Part shown: positions 35,547-43,840 of the stretch, one piece after another
Layout: every line of letters starts with the position of its first letter
Position numbering within the stretch: the stretch's first letter is position 1
NCBI GenBank assembly: GCA_900498135.1
Contig: LR026961.1
Location: 3,124,602-3,188,601, forward strand
Direction: 5' to 3'
DNA from: an uncultured Desulfatiglans sp.
Lineage (GTDB): Bacteria > Desulfobacterota > DSM-4660 > Desulfatiglandales > Desulfatiglandaceae
DNA length: 64,000 nucleotides
Notes under the pieces: generated by a model
What the model was told of the DNA's origin: nothing
Database searches by the model: none
The model's input: the letters and a program-made list of their open reading frames with translations, nothing else
Position numbers and translations under genes: made by a program

Positions 35547-37517
35547 TCAGAGCCGCTCCTTCACCAGGTTGTCGACGACCGACGGGTCGGCCAGGGTGGA
35601 GGTGTCCCCGAGCTCATCCAGCTGCCCCTGGGCGATCTTACGCAGGATGCGGCGCATGATCTTGCCGCTGCGTGTCTTGGGGAGCCCGGGCGCGAACTGC
35701 AGTTTGTCCGGGGATGCGATGGGGCCGATCACCTTGCGGACATGCTGGATGAGGGTCTTCTTGAGTTCGTCGCTCGGCTGGAAGCCCTCCTTCAAGGTCA
35801 CGAAGACATAGATCCCTTCGCCCTTGACATCGTGGGGAAAGCCCACCACGGCGGATTCGGCCACTGCCTCGTGGCTGACCAGGGCCGACTCCACCTCCGC
35901 GGTTCCGAGGCGGTGTCCGGAGATGTTGATGACGTCATCGATCCGCCCCATGAGCCAGTAATCCCCGTCGTCGTCCACCCGCGCGCCGTCACCGGTCAGG
36001 TAGACCCCCGGGAGCCGGGAAAAGTAGACCTCCTTGATCCGTTTGTTTTCCGGGTCGCCGTAAGTCCCTCGGAGCATCCCGGGCCAGGGCTTTTCGATGA
36101 TCAAATAGCCGCCTTCATTCTTCCCGGCCGGGGTCCCGTCCTCCTTGACGACCTTTGGAAAAACACCGGGGAAGGGGCGGCAGGCCGATCCGGGCTTGAG
36201 GGTCATGGCCCCGGGAAGGGGCGTGATCAGTATCCCTCCCGTTTCCGTCTGCCACCAGGTGTCGACGATCGGAAGCCTGCTTTTCCCTACGTGCTCGTAA
36301 TACCACATCCAGGCCTCGGGGTTGATGGGTTCCCCGACGGTTCCCAGCAGGCGCAAAGAGGAGAGATCGTGGCGGGTGACCCAGGAGGTCCCTTCACGCA
36401 TCAAGGCCCGGATGGCGGTCGGGGCGGTGTAGATGATGTTGGCCTGATGCTTGTCGACGATCTCCCAGAAACGGCCGGCGTTCGGGTAGGTCGGGATCCC
36501 TTCGAACATGAGGCTGGTCGCGCCGGCCGCGAGCGGCCCGTAGACGATATAGCTGTGCCCGGTCACCCAGCCGATGTCCGCCGTGCAGAAGTGGATATGT
36601 TCGTCATGGTAGTCGAAGATCCACTTGAAGGTCAACGTGGTGTAGAGGAGATAGCCGCCGGTGGTGTGGAGAACGCCCTTCGGCTTGCCGGTCGACCCCG
36701 ACGTGTAGAGGATGAAGAGGGGGTCTTCCGCATCCATCACCTCGGGTTCGCAGACATTGCCCACCTCGGGGGAGGCCATCTCGTCGTGCCACCAGACATC
36801 CCGCTTGGGGTCCATGGCCGCATCCCCGGCCCGGTGGACGACGATCATCCGATTGACGAACGGGCACGCCTTGACGGCCTCGTCGGCGTTGGCCTTGAGC
36901 GGGACGAGCCGGCCGCCTCGGACGCCGTTGTCGGCGGTGACCACCATGCTCGACTGGCAGTCGAGGATCCGGTCCTGAAGGGACTGCGGGCTGAACCCGC
37001 CGAAGACGATGCTGTGGATTGCCCCGATCCGCGCGCATCCCAGCATGGCAATGACGAGCTCCGGGATCATGGGGAGATAGATGGTGACGCGGTCCCCCTT
37101 CTTGATCCCGTTCTTTTTGAGCACGTTCGCGAAGCGATTCACTTCGTAGGCGAGCTGCTGGTAGGTGTAGGTCCGGTAGCTGCCGTCGTCCGCTTCCCAG
37201 ATGATGGCCGCCTTGTTGCGGGTGGACCCTCCGAGGTGGCGGTCGAGGCAGTTGTAAGAGGCGTTCAATTTGCCGTTTACGAAGAATCTGATATAAGGTT
37301 TGTGGAAATCCCAATCCCAGACCTTGTCCCATTTCCGGTACCAGCTCAGATGCGTTTCGGCCATTTCGCCCCAGAACCCTTCCGGGTCTTCGGCCGAGCG
37401 TTTGTACAGCGCCTCGTATTCCGCCATGCTGCGGATATGCGCCGTTCTGCTGAATGCTGCCGGGGGCGGGAAGGTCCGCTCTTCCGACATCAACACCTTG
37501 ATGCTTTCATCGACCAT
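35547..37517 (-). CDS. acs: Acetyl-CoA synthetase (AMP-forming)
   Basis: 656 residues, close to the standard size of Acs. Motifs: [19 protein letters not shown] (A3), [18 protein letters not shown] [28 protein letters not shown] (A5), [17 protein letters not shown] (A7-A8), [11 protein letters not shown] (A10, acetylatable Lys). Makes acetyl-CoA from acetate, CoA and ATP. Start chosen at ATG 37517 with AGGAGG 8 nt before; the longer frame to 37772 is not conserved-looking. Placed downstream of the symporter gene that probably brings in its substrate. Confidence 0.93.
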   Translation of the reverse strand: MVDESIKVLMSEERTFPPPAAFSRTAHIRSMAEYEALYKRSAEDPEGFWGEMAETHLSWYRKWDKVWDWDFHKPYIRFFVNGKLNASYNCLDRHLGGSTRNKAAIIWEADDGSYRTYTYQQLAYEVNRFANVLKKNGIKKGDRVTIYLPMIPELVIAMLGCARIGAIHSIVFGGFSPQSLQDRILDCQSSMVVTADNGVRGGRLVPLKANADEAVKACPFVNRMIVVHRAGDAAMDPKRDVWWHDEMASPEVGNVCEPEVMDAEDPLFILYTSGSTGKPKGVLHTTGGYLLYTTLTFKWIFDYHDEHIHFCTADIGWVTGHSYIVYGPLAAGATSLMFEGIPTYPNAGRFWEIVDKHQANIIYTAPTAIRALMREGTSWVTRHDLSSLRLLGTVGEPINPEAWMWYYEHVGKSRLPIVDTWWQTETGGILITPLPGAMTLKPGSACRPFPGVFPKVVKEDGTPAGKNEGGYLIIEKPWPGMLRGTYGDPENKRIKEVYFSRLPGVYLTGDGARVDDDGDYWLMGRIDDVINISGHRLGTAEVESALVSHEAVAESAVVGFPHDVKGEGIYVFVTLKEGFQPSDELKKTLIQHVRKVIGPIASPDKLQFAPGLPKTRSGKIMRRILRKIAQGQLDELGDTSTLADPSVVDNLVKERL

Positions 37518-37640
37518 CGGGTTAGCCTCCTGTTCGTAATGGGGGTGTCGAAGGGCCCGGACGGCCCGCTGCGTTCTTTCCGTGCCGAACGCCGGTCCGG
37601 GTGTGTCGAAAAGGATGAAATAAAGAGAACTCCCATTTGT

Positions 37641-37659
37641 TTCAAGATCTGTGCCAAAA
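37641..37659 (-). promoter_or_regulatory. Weak candidate sigma-54 promoter upstream of acs
   Basis: On the minus strand TTTTGGCACAGATCTTGAA has a perfect -24 box (TTGGCAC) and spacing, but TTGA replaces TTGC at -12. The position, about 125 bp upstream of the acs start, would suit. Not supported by a UAS that I can see. Confidence 0.3.
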
Positions 37660-37831
37660 GCCTCGATCGGACTTTGCACCTGCGCCCGGATTTTCTTTTG
37701 ATGAGCCACATGCAATGATCTTGCCTGCGAGCGGTGAGGCCGCCTCGAAGCCCTCCGCTCGAGAGAGGGCATCCGCGCCCAGGTTCATGGATCCCCCCAG
37801 GAAGTACATCCAAAGAGTGATATCCCAAGGG

Positions 37832-37974
37832 AGTTTTCGAGCCGGAAAGGAGGATTTTCAGCCGAGATCAAGGAAATCAACCATTCGCGCGGAGGCGGCC
37901 TTCAAGGCTGCCGCACAAGCGAGCGTGCAGATTGACGCCGAGATCGGCTGAAAAGACCATTTCCGGCCGGAAAC
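37832..37974 (+). repeat. Dispersed inverted-repeat element, copy C (short form)
   Basis: A 143-bp copy lacking hairpins 1 and 2. Left end GAGCCGGAAAGGAGGATTTT; right end GACCATTTCCGGCCGGAAAC. The outer arms are TTTTCAGCCGA (37855-37865) and TCGGCTGAAAA (37944-37954), a perfect 11-bp pair, where copies A, B and F have TTTTGGCCAAT/ATTGGCCAAAA. Hairpin 3 is GGCGGCCT-TCA-AGGCTGCC (37894-37912) with one G-T pair. The element ends at the base before the stop codon of the symporter gene, which is read on the other strand. Confidence 0.85.
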
Positions 37975-39780
37975 TCAGATGGTTCTCGGGTAGCGTAGGC
38001 TCTCCACCATCCGCTGCACCTCCTGCGGGGGCTCTTTTGTGATCTTGGAGACCACGAACATGACGATGAAGTTGATGAGCATGCCGATGGTGCCGATGCC
38101 TTCGGGGGAGATGCCCCAGAGCCAGTGGGCGGCGTTGTTGAGTTCGGGGTTGATGAATTTGAAATAGATGATGTAGATCGCCGTAAAGAGGATTCCGCAG
38201 ATCATGCCGGCGATGGCGCCTTCCTTGGTGGCCCGCTTCCAGAAGATCCCCATGATGATGAGGGGGAAGAAGGAGGAGGCCGCCAGACCGAAGGCGAAGG
38301 CGACCACCTGCGCTACGAAGCCCGGTGGGTGGATGCCGAAGTAGCCCGCGATGAGAACCGCCACTCCGGCGCCGATCCGGGCGTAGACCAGCTCCATTTT
38401 TTCAGAGGTCGACGGGGCCAGGATGCTCTTGATCAGGTCGTGCGAAAGGGCCGCTGCGATCACGAGGAGGAGGCCGGCGGCGGTCGAGAGGGCTGCCGCA
38501 AGGCCTCCTGCGGCGACCAGGGCCACCACCCAATTCGGGAGTTTGGCGATCTCCGGGTTGGCGAGGACCATGATGTCCTGGTCCACGTAGAGTTCGTTGC
38601 GGCTTGTCTCGATGGGGGTCTGCGGGGTCGAGACCACCTGCTCGCCGTATGGGCCGATCTCGACCTGCCCGTCGGGTGTCTTGGCGAAGGCGATCTTCCC
38701 TGCAAAGGCGTTGCCTGGAGCGTACTGGATCTTCCCGTCGCCGTTCTTGTCCTTCCACGCGATCAGACCGGTCTTCGACCAGTTCTTGATCCATTGGGGG
38801 GCTTGTTCATAAGCTCTGTCGTTGACGCTCAGAAGCAGGTTGAAGCGGGCGAACGAGGCGACCGCCGGGGCGGTGGTGTACAGGAGGGCGATGAAAAAGA
38901 GGGCCCAGCCGGCCGAGGCACGCGCCCCGCGGATGGTCGGGGTGGTGAAGAAGCGGATGATGATGTGGGGCAGCCCCGCGGTGCCCACCATCAGGGCGAA
39001 GGTGATCATGAAAACGTCGATCGTGCTCTTGGCGCCGGCGCCGGTGTAGGCCTTGAATCCGAGGTCCTGCTGCAGCAGATCGAGCTTGTCCAGAAGATAG
39101 CCGCCGGTCGTTCCCAGCAGTTGCTGCCCCCCTTCACTGAGCGAGCTCCCGAAGCCCAGCTGCGGGATCGGGTTCCCGGTCAGCATGATGGAGATGAAGA
39201 TGGCCGGCAGCATATAGGCGACGATCAGCACGCAGTACTGGGCGACCTGGGTGTAGGTGATGCCCTTCATGCCGCCGAGAACGGCGTAGAAGAAGACGAT
39301 CGCCATGCCGATGACGACCCCCGTGTTGATGCTGACCTCAAGGAAGCGAGAAAAGACAATACCGACGCCGCGCATCTGGCCAGCCACGTAAGTGAACGAA
39401 ACGAAGATCGCGCAGAGGACGGCCACCACGCGGGCGGCATTGGAGTAGTACCGCTCGCCCACGAACATCGGGACGGTGAATTTTCCGTACTTGCGGAGAT
39501 AGGGGGCGAGGAGCATCGCGAGGAGCACGTACCCGCCCGTCCAGCCCATCAGGTACATGGCGCCGTCGCGCCCCATGAAGGAGATCAGACCGGCCATGGA
39601 GATGAACGAGGCCGCGGACATCCAGTCCGCCCCGGTCGCCATGCCGTTGAGGACCGGCGGGACGCGCCGCTCGGCCACGTAGAAGTCTCCGGTCGTCTTG
39701 GCTTTGGCCCATATGGCGATGCTGATGTACAAGGAAAAGGACAACCCGACAATGATCCAGGTCCATGCTAAGATACCCAT
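37975..39780 (-). CDS. Sodium:solute symporter, acetate permease-like (SSS family, VC_2705 type)
   Basis: 601 residues with about thirteen membrane segments. SSS features: DWMSAASFISMAGLI, GERYYSNAARVVA, VLGGMKGITYTQVAQY, and AALSTAAGLLLVIAAALSHD. Between two segments lies an external loop of about 95 residues containing DKNGDGKIQYAP (344-355), close to an EF-hand calcium loop. It is preceded by its DUF4212 small subunit 52 bp upstream, the standard pairing. Likely imports acetate or a related short acid for the two synthetases. Good AAAGGAT ribosome site. Confidence 0.9.
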   Translation of the reverse strand: MGILAWTWIIVGLSFSLYISIAIWAKAKTTGDFYVAERRVPPVLNGMATGADWMSAASFISMAGLISFMGRDGAMYLMGWTGGYVLLAMLLAPYLRKYGKFTVPMFVGERYYSNAARVVAVLCAIFVSFTYVAGQMRGVGIVFSRFLEVSINTGVVIGMAIVFFYAVLGGMKGITYTQVAQYCVLIVAYMLPAIFISIMLTGNPIPQLGFGSSLSEGGQQLLGTTGGYLLDKLDLLQQDLGFKAYTGAGAKSTIDVFMITFALMVGTAGLPHIIIRFFTTPTIRGARASAGWALFFIALLYTTAPAVASFARFNLLLSVNDRAYEQAPQWIKNWSKTGLIAWKDKNGDGKIQYAPGNAFAGKIAFAKTPDGQVEIGPYGEQVVSTPQTPIETSRNELYVDQDIMVLANPEIAKLPNWVVALVAAGGLAAALSTAAGLLLVIAAALSHDLIKSILAPSTSEKMELVYARIGAGVAVLIAGYFGIHPPGFVAQVVAFAFGLAASSFFPLIIMGIFWKRATKEGAIAGMICGILFTAIYIIYFKFINPELNNAAHWLWGISPEGIGTIGMLINFIVMFVVSKITKEPPQEVQRMVESLRYPRTI

Positions 39781-39831
39781 AGCGCTATCCTTTCATCTTT
39801 GGGGTTGGCGGGAGCCGACGGGAAGGGACGG

Positions 39832-40092
39832 TTACTTTTCTTCGACATCGAACCGTTTGTCGAGATTGTTCATCAGCTTCACGTAAACAAAGATCAGGAT
39901 GACGAAAATGACTTCGGAACCCTGATTGGCAAACCAGAAACCCAGCCTGAACCCGCCGATATAGATGTGGCTGAGTGCATCGGCGAGCAGGATGCCGCAG
40001 ACATAGGAAACCAGAAACCAGATGGACAGCAGGATGACCACGTAGGTCAGATTCATCCGCCAATAGGCCGCAAAATTCTGCTTCGCTTCCAT
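39832..40092 (-). CDS. DUF4212 small subunit of the symporter
   Basis: 86 residues with two hydrophobic segments (YVVILLSIWFLVSYVCGILL and GSEVIFVILIFVYVKLM) joined by a loop with IGGFRLGFWFANQGSE, the hallmark of DUF4212 sodium/substrate symporter small subunits. Works with the large subunit encoded downstream. GAGGAGG lies 5 nt before the ATG. Confidence 0.92.
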   Translation of the reverse strand: MEAKQNFAAYWRMNLTYVVILLSIWFLVSYVCGILLADALSHIYIGGFRLGFWFANQGSEVIFVILIFVYVKLMNNLDKRFDVEEK

Positions 40093-40211
40093 AGATCCTC
40101 CTCTTTCTCTAGGGGTTGTTCGGACGGTTTCGAGCCCGGCTCCGTCATGGGCTTTGGGCGTCCTTCCGGTCCTTCGTTCGTTCCATCACCTCCTTTGTCA
40201 TCCTCAGGTTG

Positions 40212-40231
40212 CCGCCTGCCTCGGCAGGCGG
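40212..40231. other. Perfect hairpin in the exonuclease-DUF4212 gap
   Basis: CCGCCTGCC / GGCAGGCGG, 9 bp with a 2-nt gap, no T-tract on either side. It may stabilise or separate transcripts of the exonuclease gene upstream and the symporter genes downstream. No gene is seen in 40093-40261. Confidence 0.5.
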
Positions 40232-40261
40232 GGATTCCTCGGGCCGGCCGCCTCAGGGGGC

Positions 40262-40963
40262 TCAGATCACCATGCCCGGCTGGTTGAGCTTCCGTGAAGG
40301 GTTCCCTACCTTCAGAAGCTCGCCGAGCGTCCGGATACCCTGGCGTGTCAACCGCGGCAGCAGGCGCTGAAAGACCTGGGCGGTCATGAAGGCGTCCATC
40401 AGGGCGTTGTGGGCACCCTGCACGGGGATGCCCAGGTCCTTGGCGATCTCATAGAGCTGGTAGTTTTTGGGGGTGAAGTTCTCGTCTCCCTGGTTCGGGG
40501 TGTTCCAGCGGATCCAGTCCACCAGGGTCAGCGTGTCGAGCACCGGGTTGGTCAGCGGTGCGCCCAGAATGCGTTTGAGTTCGCGGTTGATGAAGTGGAG
40601 GTCGATGCTGACGTAATGGCCCACCAGGACCGCGTCTCCGCAGAACGCCACAAATTCGGAGATGATGTCGTCGATGAGCGGTTTTTCGACCACTTCGGAC
40701 GGCGTGATCTCGTGGATGACGATCGCGTCGTGCTTCATCTCGCTGCCCGGTCTGACCAGACGATAAAAGGTCCTCCCCATCTCGATCCGTCCTTCGGTCA
40801 TCTCGATGGCGCCGATGGACAGGATGGAATCCCGCTTCCGGTCGAGGCCCGTCAGCTCGGTGTCCAGGATGACATAGGAGGCGTCCGAGGCCGGAAGATC
40901 CGATCTGTCCCCTGGGCCGGTTGTGGGCTCGCTGCGGGTCTTTCTCCTGAAAAGGTTGATCAA
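40262..40963 (-). CDS. DEDDh 3'-5' exonuclease, DNA polymerase III epsilon-like
   Basis: 233 residues. Exo I motif VILDTELTGLD, Exo II VGHYVSIDLHFIN, Exo III with AHNALMDAFMTAQVF (HxxxxD). Resembles the DnaQ-like nuclease that is often encoded next to DUF294 proteins and SSS symporters in acetate-use clusters; its role there is unknown. Start is TTG at 40963 with GGAAGGGG upstream; no ATG occurs near. Separated from the DUF294 gene upstream by only 19 bp. Confidence 0.85.
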   Translation of the reverse strand: MINLFRRKTRSEPTTGPGDRSDLPASDASYVILDTELTGLDRKRDSILSIGAIEMTEGRIEMGRTFYRLVRPGSEMKHDAIVIHEITPSEVVEKPLIDDIISEFVAFCGDAVLVGHYVSIDLHFINRELKRILGAPLTNPVLDTLTLVDWIRWNTPNQGDENFTPKNYQLYEIAKDLGIPVQGAHNALMDAFMTAQVFQRLLPRLTRQGIRTLGELLKVGNPSRKLNQPGMVI

Positions 40964-40982
40964 AACAGGCCCCTTCCGCTGT

Positions 40983-42887
40983 TCAGATCTTTATCGGTTC
41001 GTGCCTTTCCTGGACGAGGAACTGGAGCTTGGCGATGAAGGTGAAGATGGCGCGCAGGGCCTGCCTCTCGAGCCGGTTGAGACGGTCCGGATCGAGAAAG
41101 GAGGACGCCGCGCCCGCGCCCGCGGAGTATTGTTCGTGCTGGGTCCGAATCCAGAGGCCGCTCATGATCTCGAAGGCGTACTCCAGTTCCTGGCAGTACG
41201 GCCGTAGGTGCTGAGAGCGCTCCCTGAGGGCGTCGAGCCTTTCGCAAGTCGAGGTCTCCCGGATCCCTTCCTCCAGGGCGTACAGGCGGACCATGTCGAC
41301 GAGCGGCTTCAACCCCTTCTGCTTCAGGTCGAAACATCCCTTGTGTTGGCCTTCCTTTTCGAGGATGAACCGCTTGAAGGCGCTGATGGGAGGGGAAGTC
41401 TTGACGATCGTGAGGCCCATGACGTTCAGAAAGATGCGGTGTCGGGCGATCCGGTCGAAAACCGCGCTCCTCAGGTCTTCGGCCAGGGTTTCGTCGCCGA
41501 AGCGCGCGCGGAAGTCGAGGACCGGCAGTGAGGCCTCGATGGAGCCGCGGTCCGCCCGCTCGATCCATTCGAAAAAGCGGTTTTTCCAGGCGGTGGAAGA
41601 ATGGAAGGGGCAGGCCTCATGGACGGATGCGCTTCCCTCCCTGGCGGGGAAGCCCAGCCGTTCCAGGGCGCGCACAACGGCGTGGGAAAGCTCGCCGAAA
41701 TAGCGGGCCGCCGTCTCCGCCGCCTCGGGGGAGGGCGGGTCTGCGAAGAGGAGGGCATTTCGCTGGGTGAGCATAAAGACCTGCTCCTTACGGCCTGCAC
41801 AACCGAGGGACAGGAAGCAGTAAGGCAGAGGGGCGCGTCCCACCCGGCGTTCCTCCAGGCTCACCACCTGCCGGATCAGCCGGTCGTAAACCTCGTTCAG
41901 GATCCTGAGGATGTGGTTGGTCTTGACCCCCTCCTGGAGGAAGGCGCCGACCATGGACTGGATCCTCGCGGCGGGGTCCACCAGACCGTCAATGGAAGGT
42001 TGGCTCTCGAGTTCCTGCACGATGGCGATCGGCGAGGTCCCCTGGAGGCGCAGAAGGTCCTGGGCGGTCACGATGCCTTTGAGCCGGCCGCCCTCGACCA
42101 CCAGGAGGTGCCGGATGTTGTAATGCAGCATCTTGAAGAGGGCCTCGATGCAGTGTTCGGCTGCCTCGGCCTTGACGAGGGAGACGCTCTGGATGCGCCG
42201 CACGGGTTGCGAGACGTCCCGGTTCCGGGAGACCACGCGGTCCCGGAAATCTTTGTTGGTGACGATCCCCGACGGCAGACCGAGCGCGTTCAAAAGGACG
42301 AGGGAGCCGATCCGGTGGGCCATCATGATCTCGGCGGCCTCGCGGATGGAGATATCCTCGGAGGCGGTGATCAAGGCCCGTTTGACCAGTTCTCCGACCG
42401 GCGTCGTGAAAAGAAGCCTTTCGCCTCCCCCGTAGAGGAGCTTCTTCTTTCCGATCTCCCGGTGGGGCTTGTGGACATAACGGTTGTAGAAATCCGAGAA
42501 GAACTGCTGGGCGAAGGCCGGCTGGCTCTTGAGAAGATTCAGGGTGGTCGCCCGATCGAGCACGAAAAAGGTCGTGTCTTCAAGGGTAACGGCCTCTCCA
42601 CGGGGCCGTCCGCCGGTCAGCAGGGAGAGAAAGCCGAGGATCTCACCGGTGCCCCGATAGTCGATCAGAGCGTCGTCGTTGCGGCCGAAAGGGAGCGTGA
42701 TCTTGACCGCCCCTTCTTTGATGATTCGGAGACGGTCGACGGCCGGCCCGGCAGGTTCATGGATGACGCTGCCCCCACGGTGGGTTTCCACCTCCAGGCG
42801 GTCGGCCAGGTCTTGCAGGATCCCGGGCTCCAGATCCTGAAAGAGGGGTGAGCGTGTCAAAAAGCGGATGATGTCTTCCCGGTCCAT
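40983..42887 (-). CDS. cNMP-binding/CBS/DUF294 protein with degenerate nucleotidyltransferase motif (paralog 1)
   Basis: 634 residues: cyclic-nucleotide-binding-like domain (about 1-130), CBS pair (about 160-285), DUF294 nucleotidyltransferase-like domain (about 310-440), DUF294 C-terminal helical domain. In the paralogs at 45180 and 53354 the active-site motif is GSEGRxEQ...TDQDNAL; here it is GCAGRKEQVFMLTQRNAL, so Ser363 and Glu364 are Cys and Ala, and both metal-binding Asp (374, 376) are Thr and Arg. Transferase activity is unlikely; it may be a regulatory pseudo-enzyme. Start ATG 42887 matches the paralog N-terminus; the frame reaches 42968. CRISPR-like or mobile features are absent nearby. 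Confidence 0.85.
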   Translation of the reverse strand: MDREDIIRFLTRSPLFQDLEPGILQDLADRLEVETHRGGSVIHEPAGPAVDRLRIIKEGAVKITLPFGRNDDALIDYRGTGEILGFLSLLTGGRPRGEAVTLEDTTFFVLDRATTLNLLKSQPAFAQQFFSDFYNRYVHKPHREIGKKKLLYGGGERLLFTTPVGELVKRALITASEDISIREAAEIMMAHRIGSLVLLNALGLPSGIVTNKDFRDRVVSRNRDVSQPVRRIQSVSLVKAEAAEHCIEALFKMLHYNIRHLLVVEGGRLKGIVTAQDLLRLQGTSPIAIVQELESQPSIDGLVDPAARIQSMVGAFLQEGVKTNHILRILNEVYDRLIRQVVSLEERRVGRAPLPYCFLSLGCAGRKEQVFMLTQRNALLFADPPSPEAAETAARYFGELSHAVVRALERLGFPAREGSASVHEACPFHSSTAWKNRFFEWIERADRGSIEASLPVLDFRARFGDETLAEDLRSAVFDRIARHRIFLNVMGLTIVKTSPPISAFKRFILEKEGQHKGCFDLKQKGLKPLVDMVRLYALEEGIRETSTCERLDALRERSQHLRPYCQELEYAFEIMSGLWIRTQHEQYSAGAGAASSFLDPDRLNRLERQALRAIFTFIAKLQFLVQERHEPIKI

Positions 42888-43525
42888 GATGGGTTGTCCA
42901 AGCAACTCCTGTGCCGGGGGAACGAGTTTGGCCTGCTTGAATTGTAATGAATGGATATCGTTAATCAATTTTCTGAAAGAGGGCGCGCTCGGACCCGCGA
43001 TGCGGCCTCTCCGGATCAGGGGAAGAGCCCTGTCGTGTTACATAAAGTAACCGGGCGCCTGGATGTAGGGCGCCCCAGGGAGATCCTGCTCGGTATCGAC
43101 GTTCGGCGACATGCGGAGACGGAGGGTGAAACCGCCCCCCCCGCACATCGAGCCGCCAGGGACCGCAGCAAGCGTATAGGTAGAATGTGCGAACCTGCCC
43201 TCCCCCCGGCAATGCGGGTTGCGTTGCATGCCCGGAAACAGGCAGAGATGCCGCGCGCGGGGATGCTAGGAAGGAGGGTCTCCGGGATCGTCCTGTAAGA
43301 GGCAGGGCTGTGGGTGAAGACGAGCTTTTTCGTAGAGCGGTCGAGGCCGCCCGAGAGACATTTCGAGGTGCGTTACTTTTGGTAGCAAACGAGACGGTGG
43401 ATGAGGAAAAAAGGTAACCTGCGGGGAGGCATACGGATCGTGACCGGGGCTTGGTTGACAAGAGCGGCATGGAGGTGTAAAAGCCGGCTATTCATCCGAA
43501 AGCCGTCTGCAGGCGGGAGCCGTCC
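42888..43525. other. 638-bp intergenic region between DUF294 paralog 1 and the J-domain gene
   Basis: No convincing gene. Divergent promoters should lie here. Two similar inverted motifs are visible: GTTACATAAAGTAAC at 43037-43051 (perfect 5-bp arms) and GTTACTTTTGGTAGC at 43372-43386 (one mismatch). They could be operator sites; no clear -35/-10 or sigma-54 box was found. Confidence 0.5.
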
Positions 43526-43840
43526 ATGAAAAGATACCGTGAAATCACTGCCGCGAGAGAGGTCCTCGGTCTGCCGGAAAGGGCGACCCTGAAGCAGATC
43601 AAGACCCACTACCGCATGCTTCTCGAAAAATGGCATCCCGACCGCTCGGCGGACGATGCCGATGAACGTCATGAGATGACCCGCCGGATCATCGAGGCCT
43701 ACCGGACGATCATGGATTACTGCGACCATTATCGATACTCCTTCGAAGAAGACGATATCAGGAAGAATCTCTCTCCCGAAGACTGGCTCATCGAGCGCTT
43801 CGGAGAGCCCCTCTGGGGCGATGGCCCGAACAAGGACTAG
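43526..43840 (+). CDS. J-domain (DnaJ-like) protein
   Basis: 104 residues. N-terminal J-domain: REITAAREVLGLPERATLKQIKTHYRMLLEKWHPDRS with the HPD motif that stimulates Hsp70 ATPase, then RRIIEAYRTIMDYC. The short C-terminal part is DWLIERFGEPLWGDG. A small co-chaperone of unknown client. The last 4 bp overlap tail to tail with the regulator gene at 43837. The only plus-strand gene in this 25-kb minus-strand island. Confidence 0.85.
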   Translation: MKRYREITAAREVLGLPERATLKQIKTHYRMLLEKWHPDRSADDADERHEMTRRIIEAYRTIMDYCDHYRYSFEEDDIRKNLSPEDWLIERFGEPLWGDGPNKD

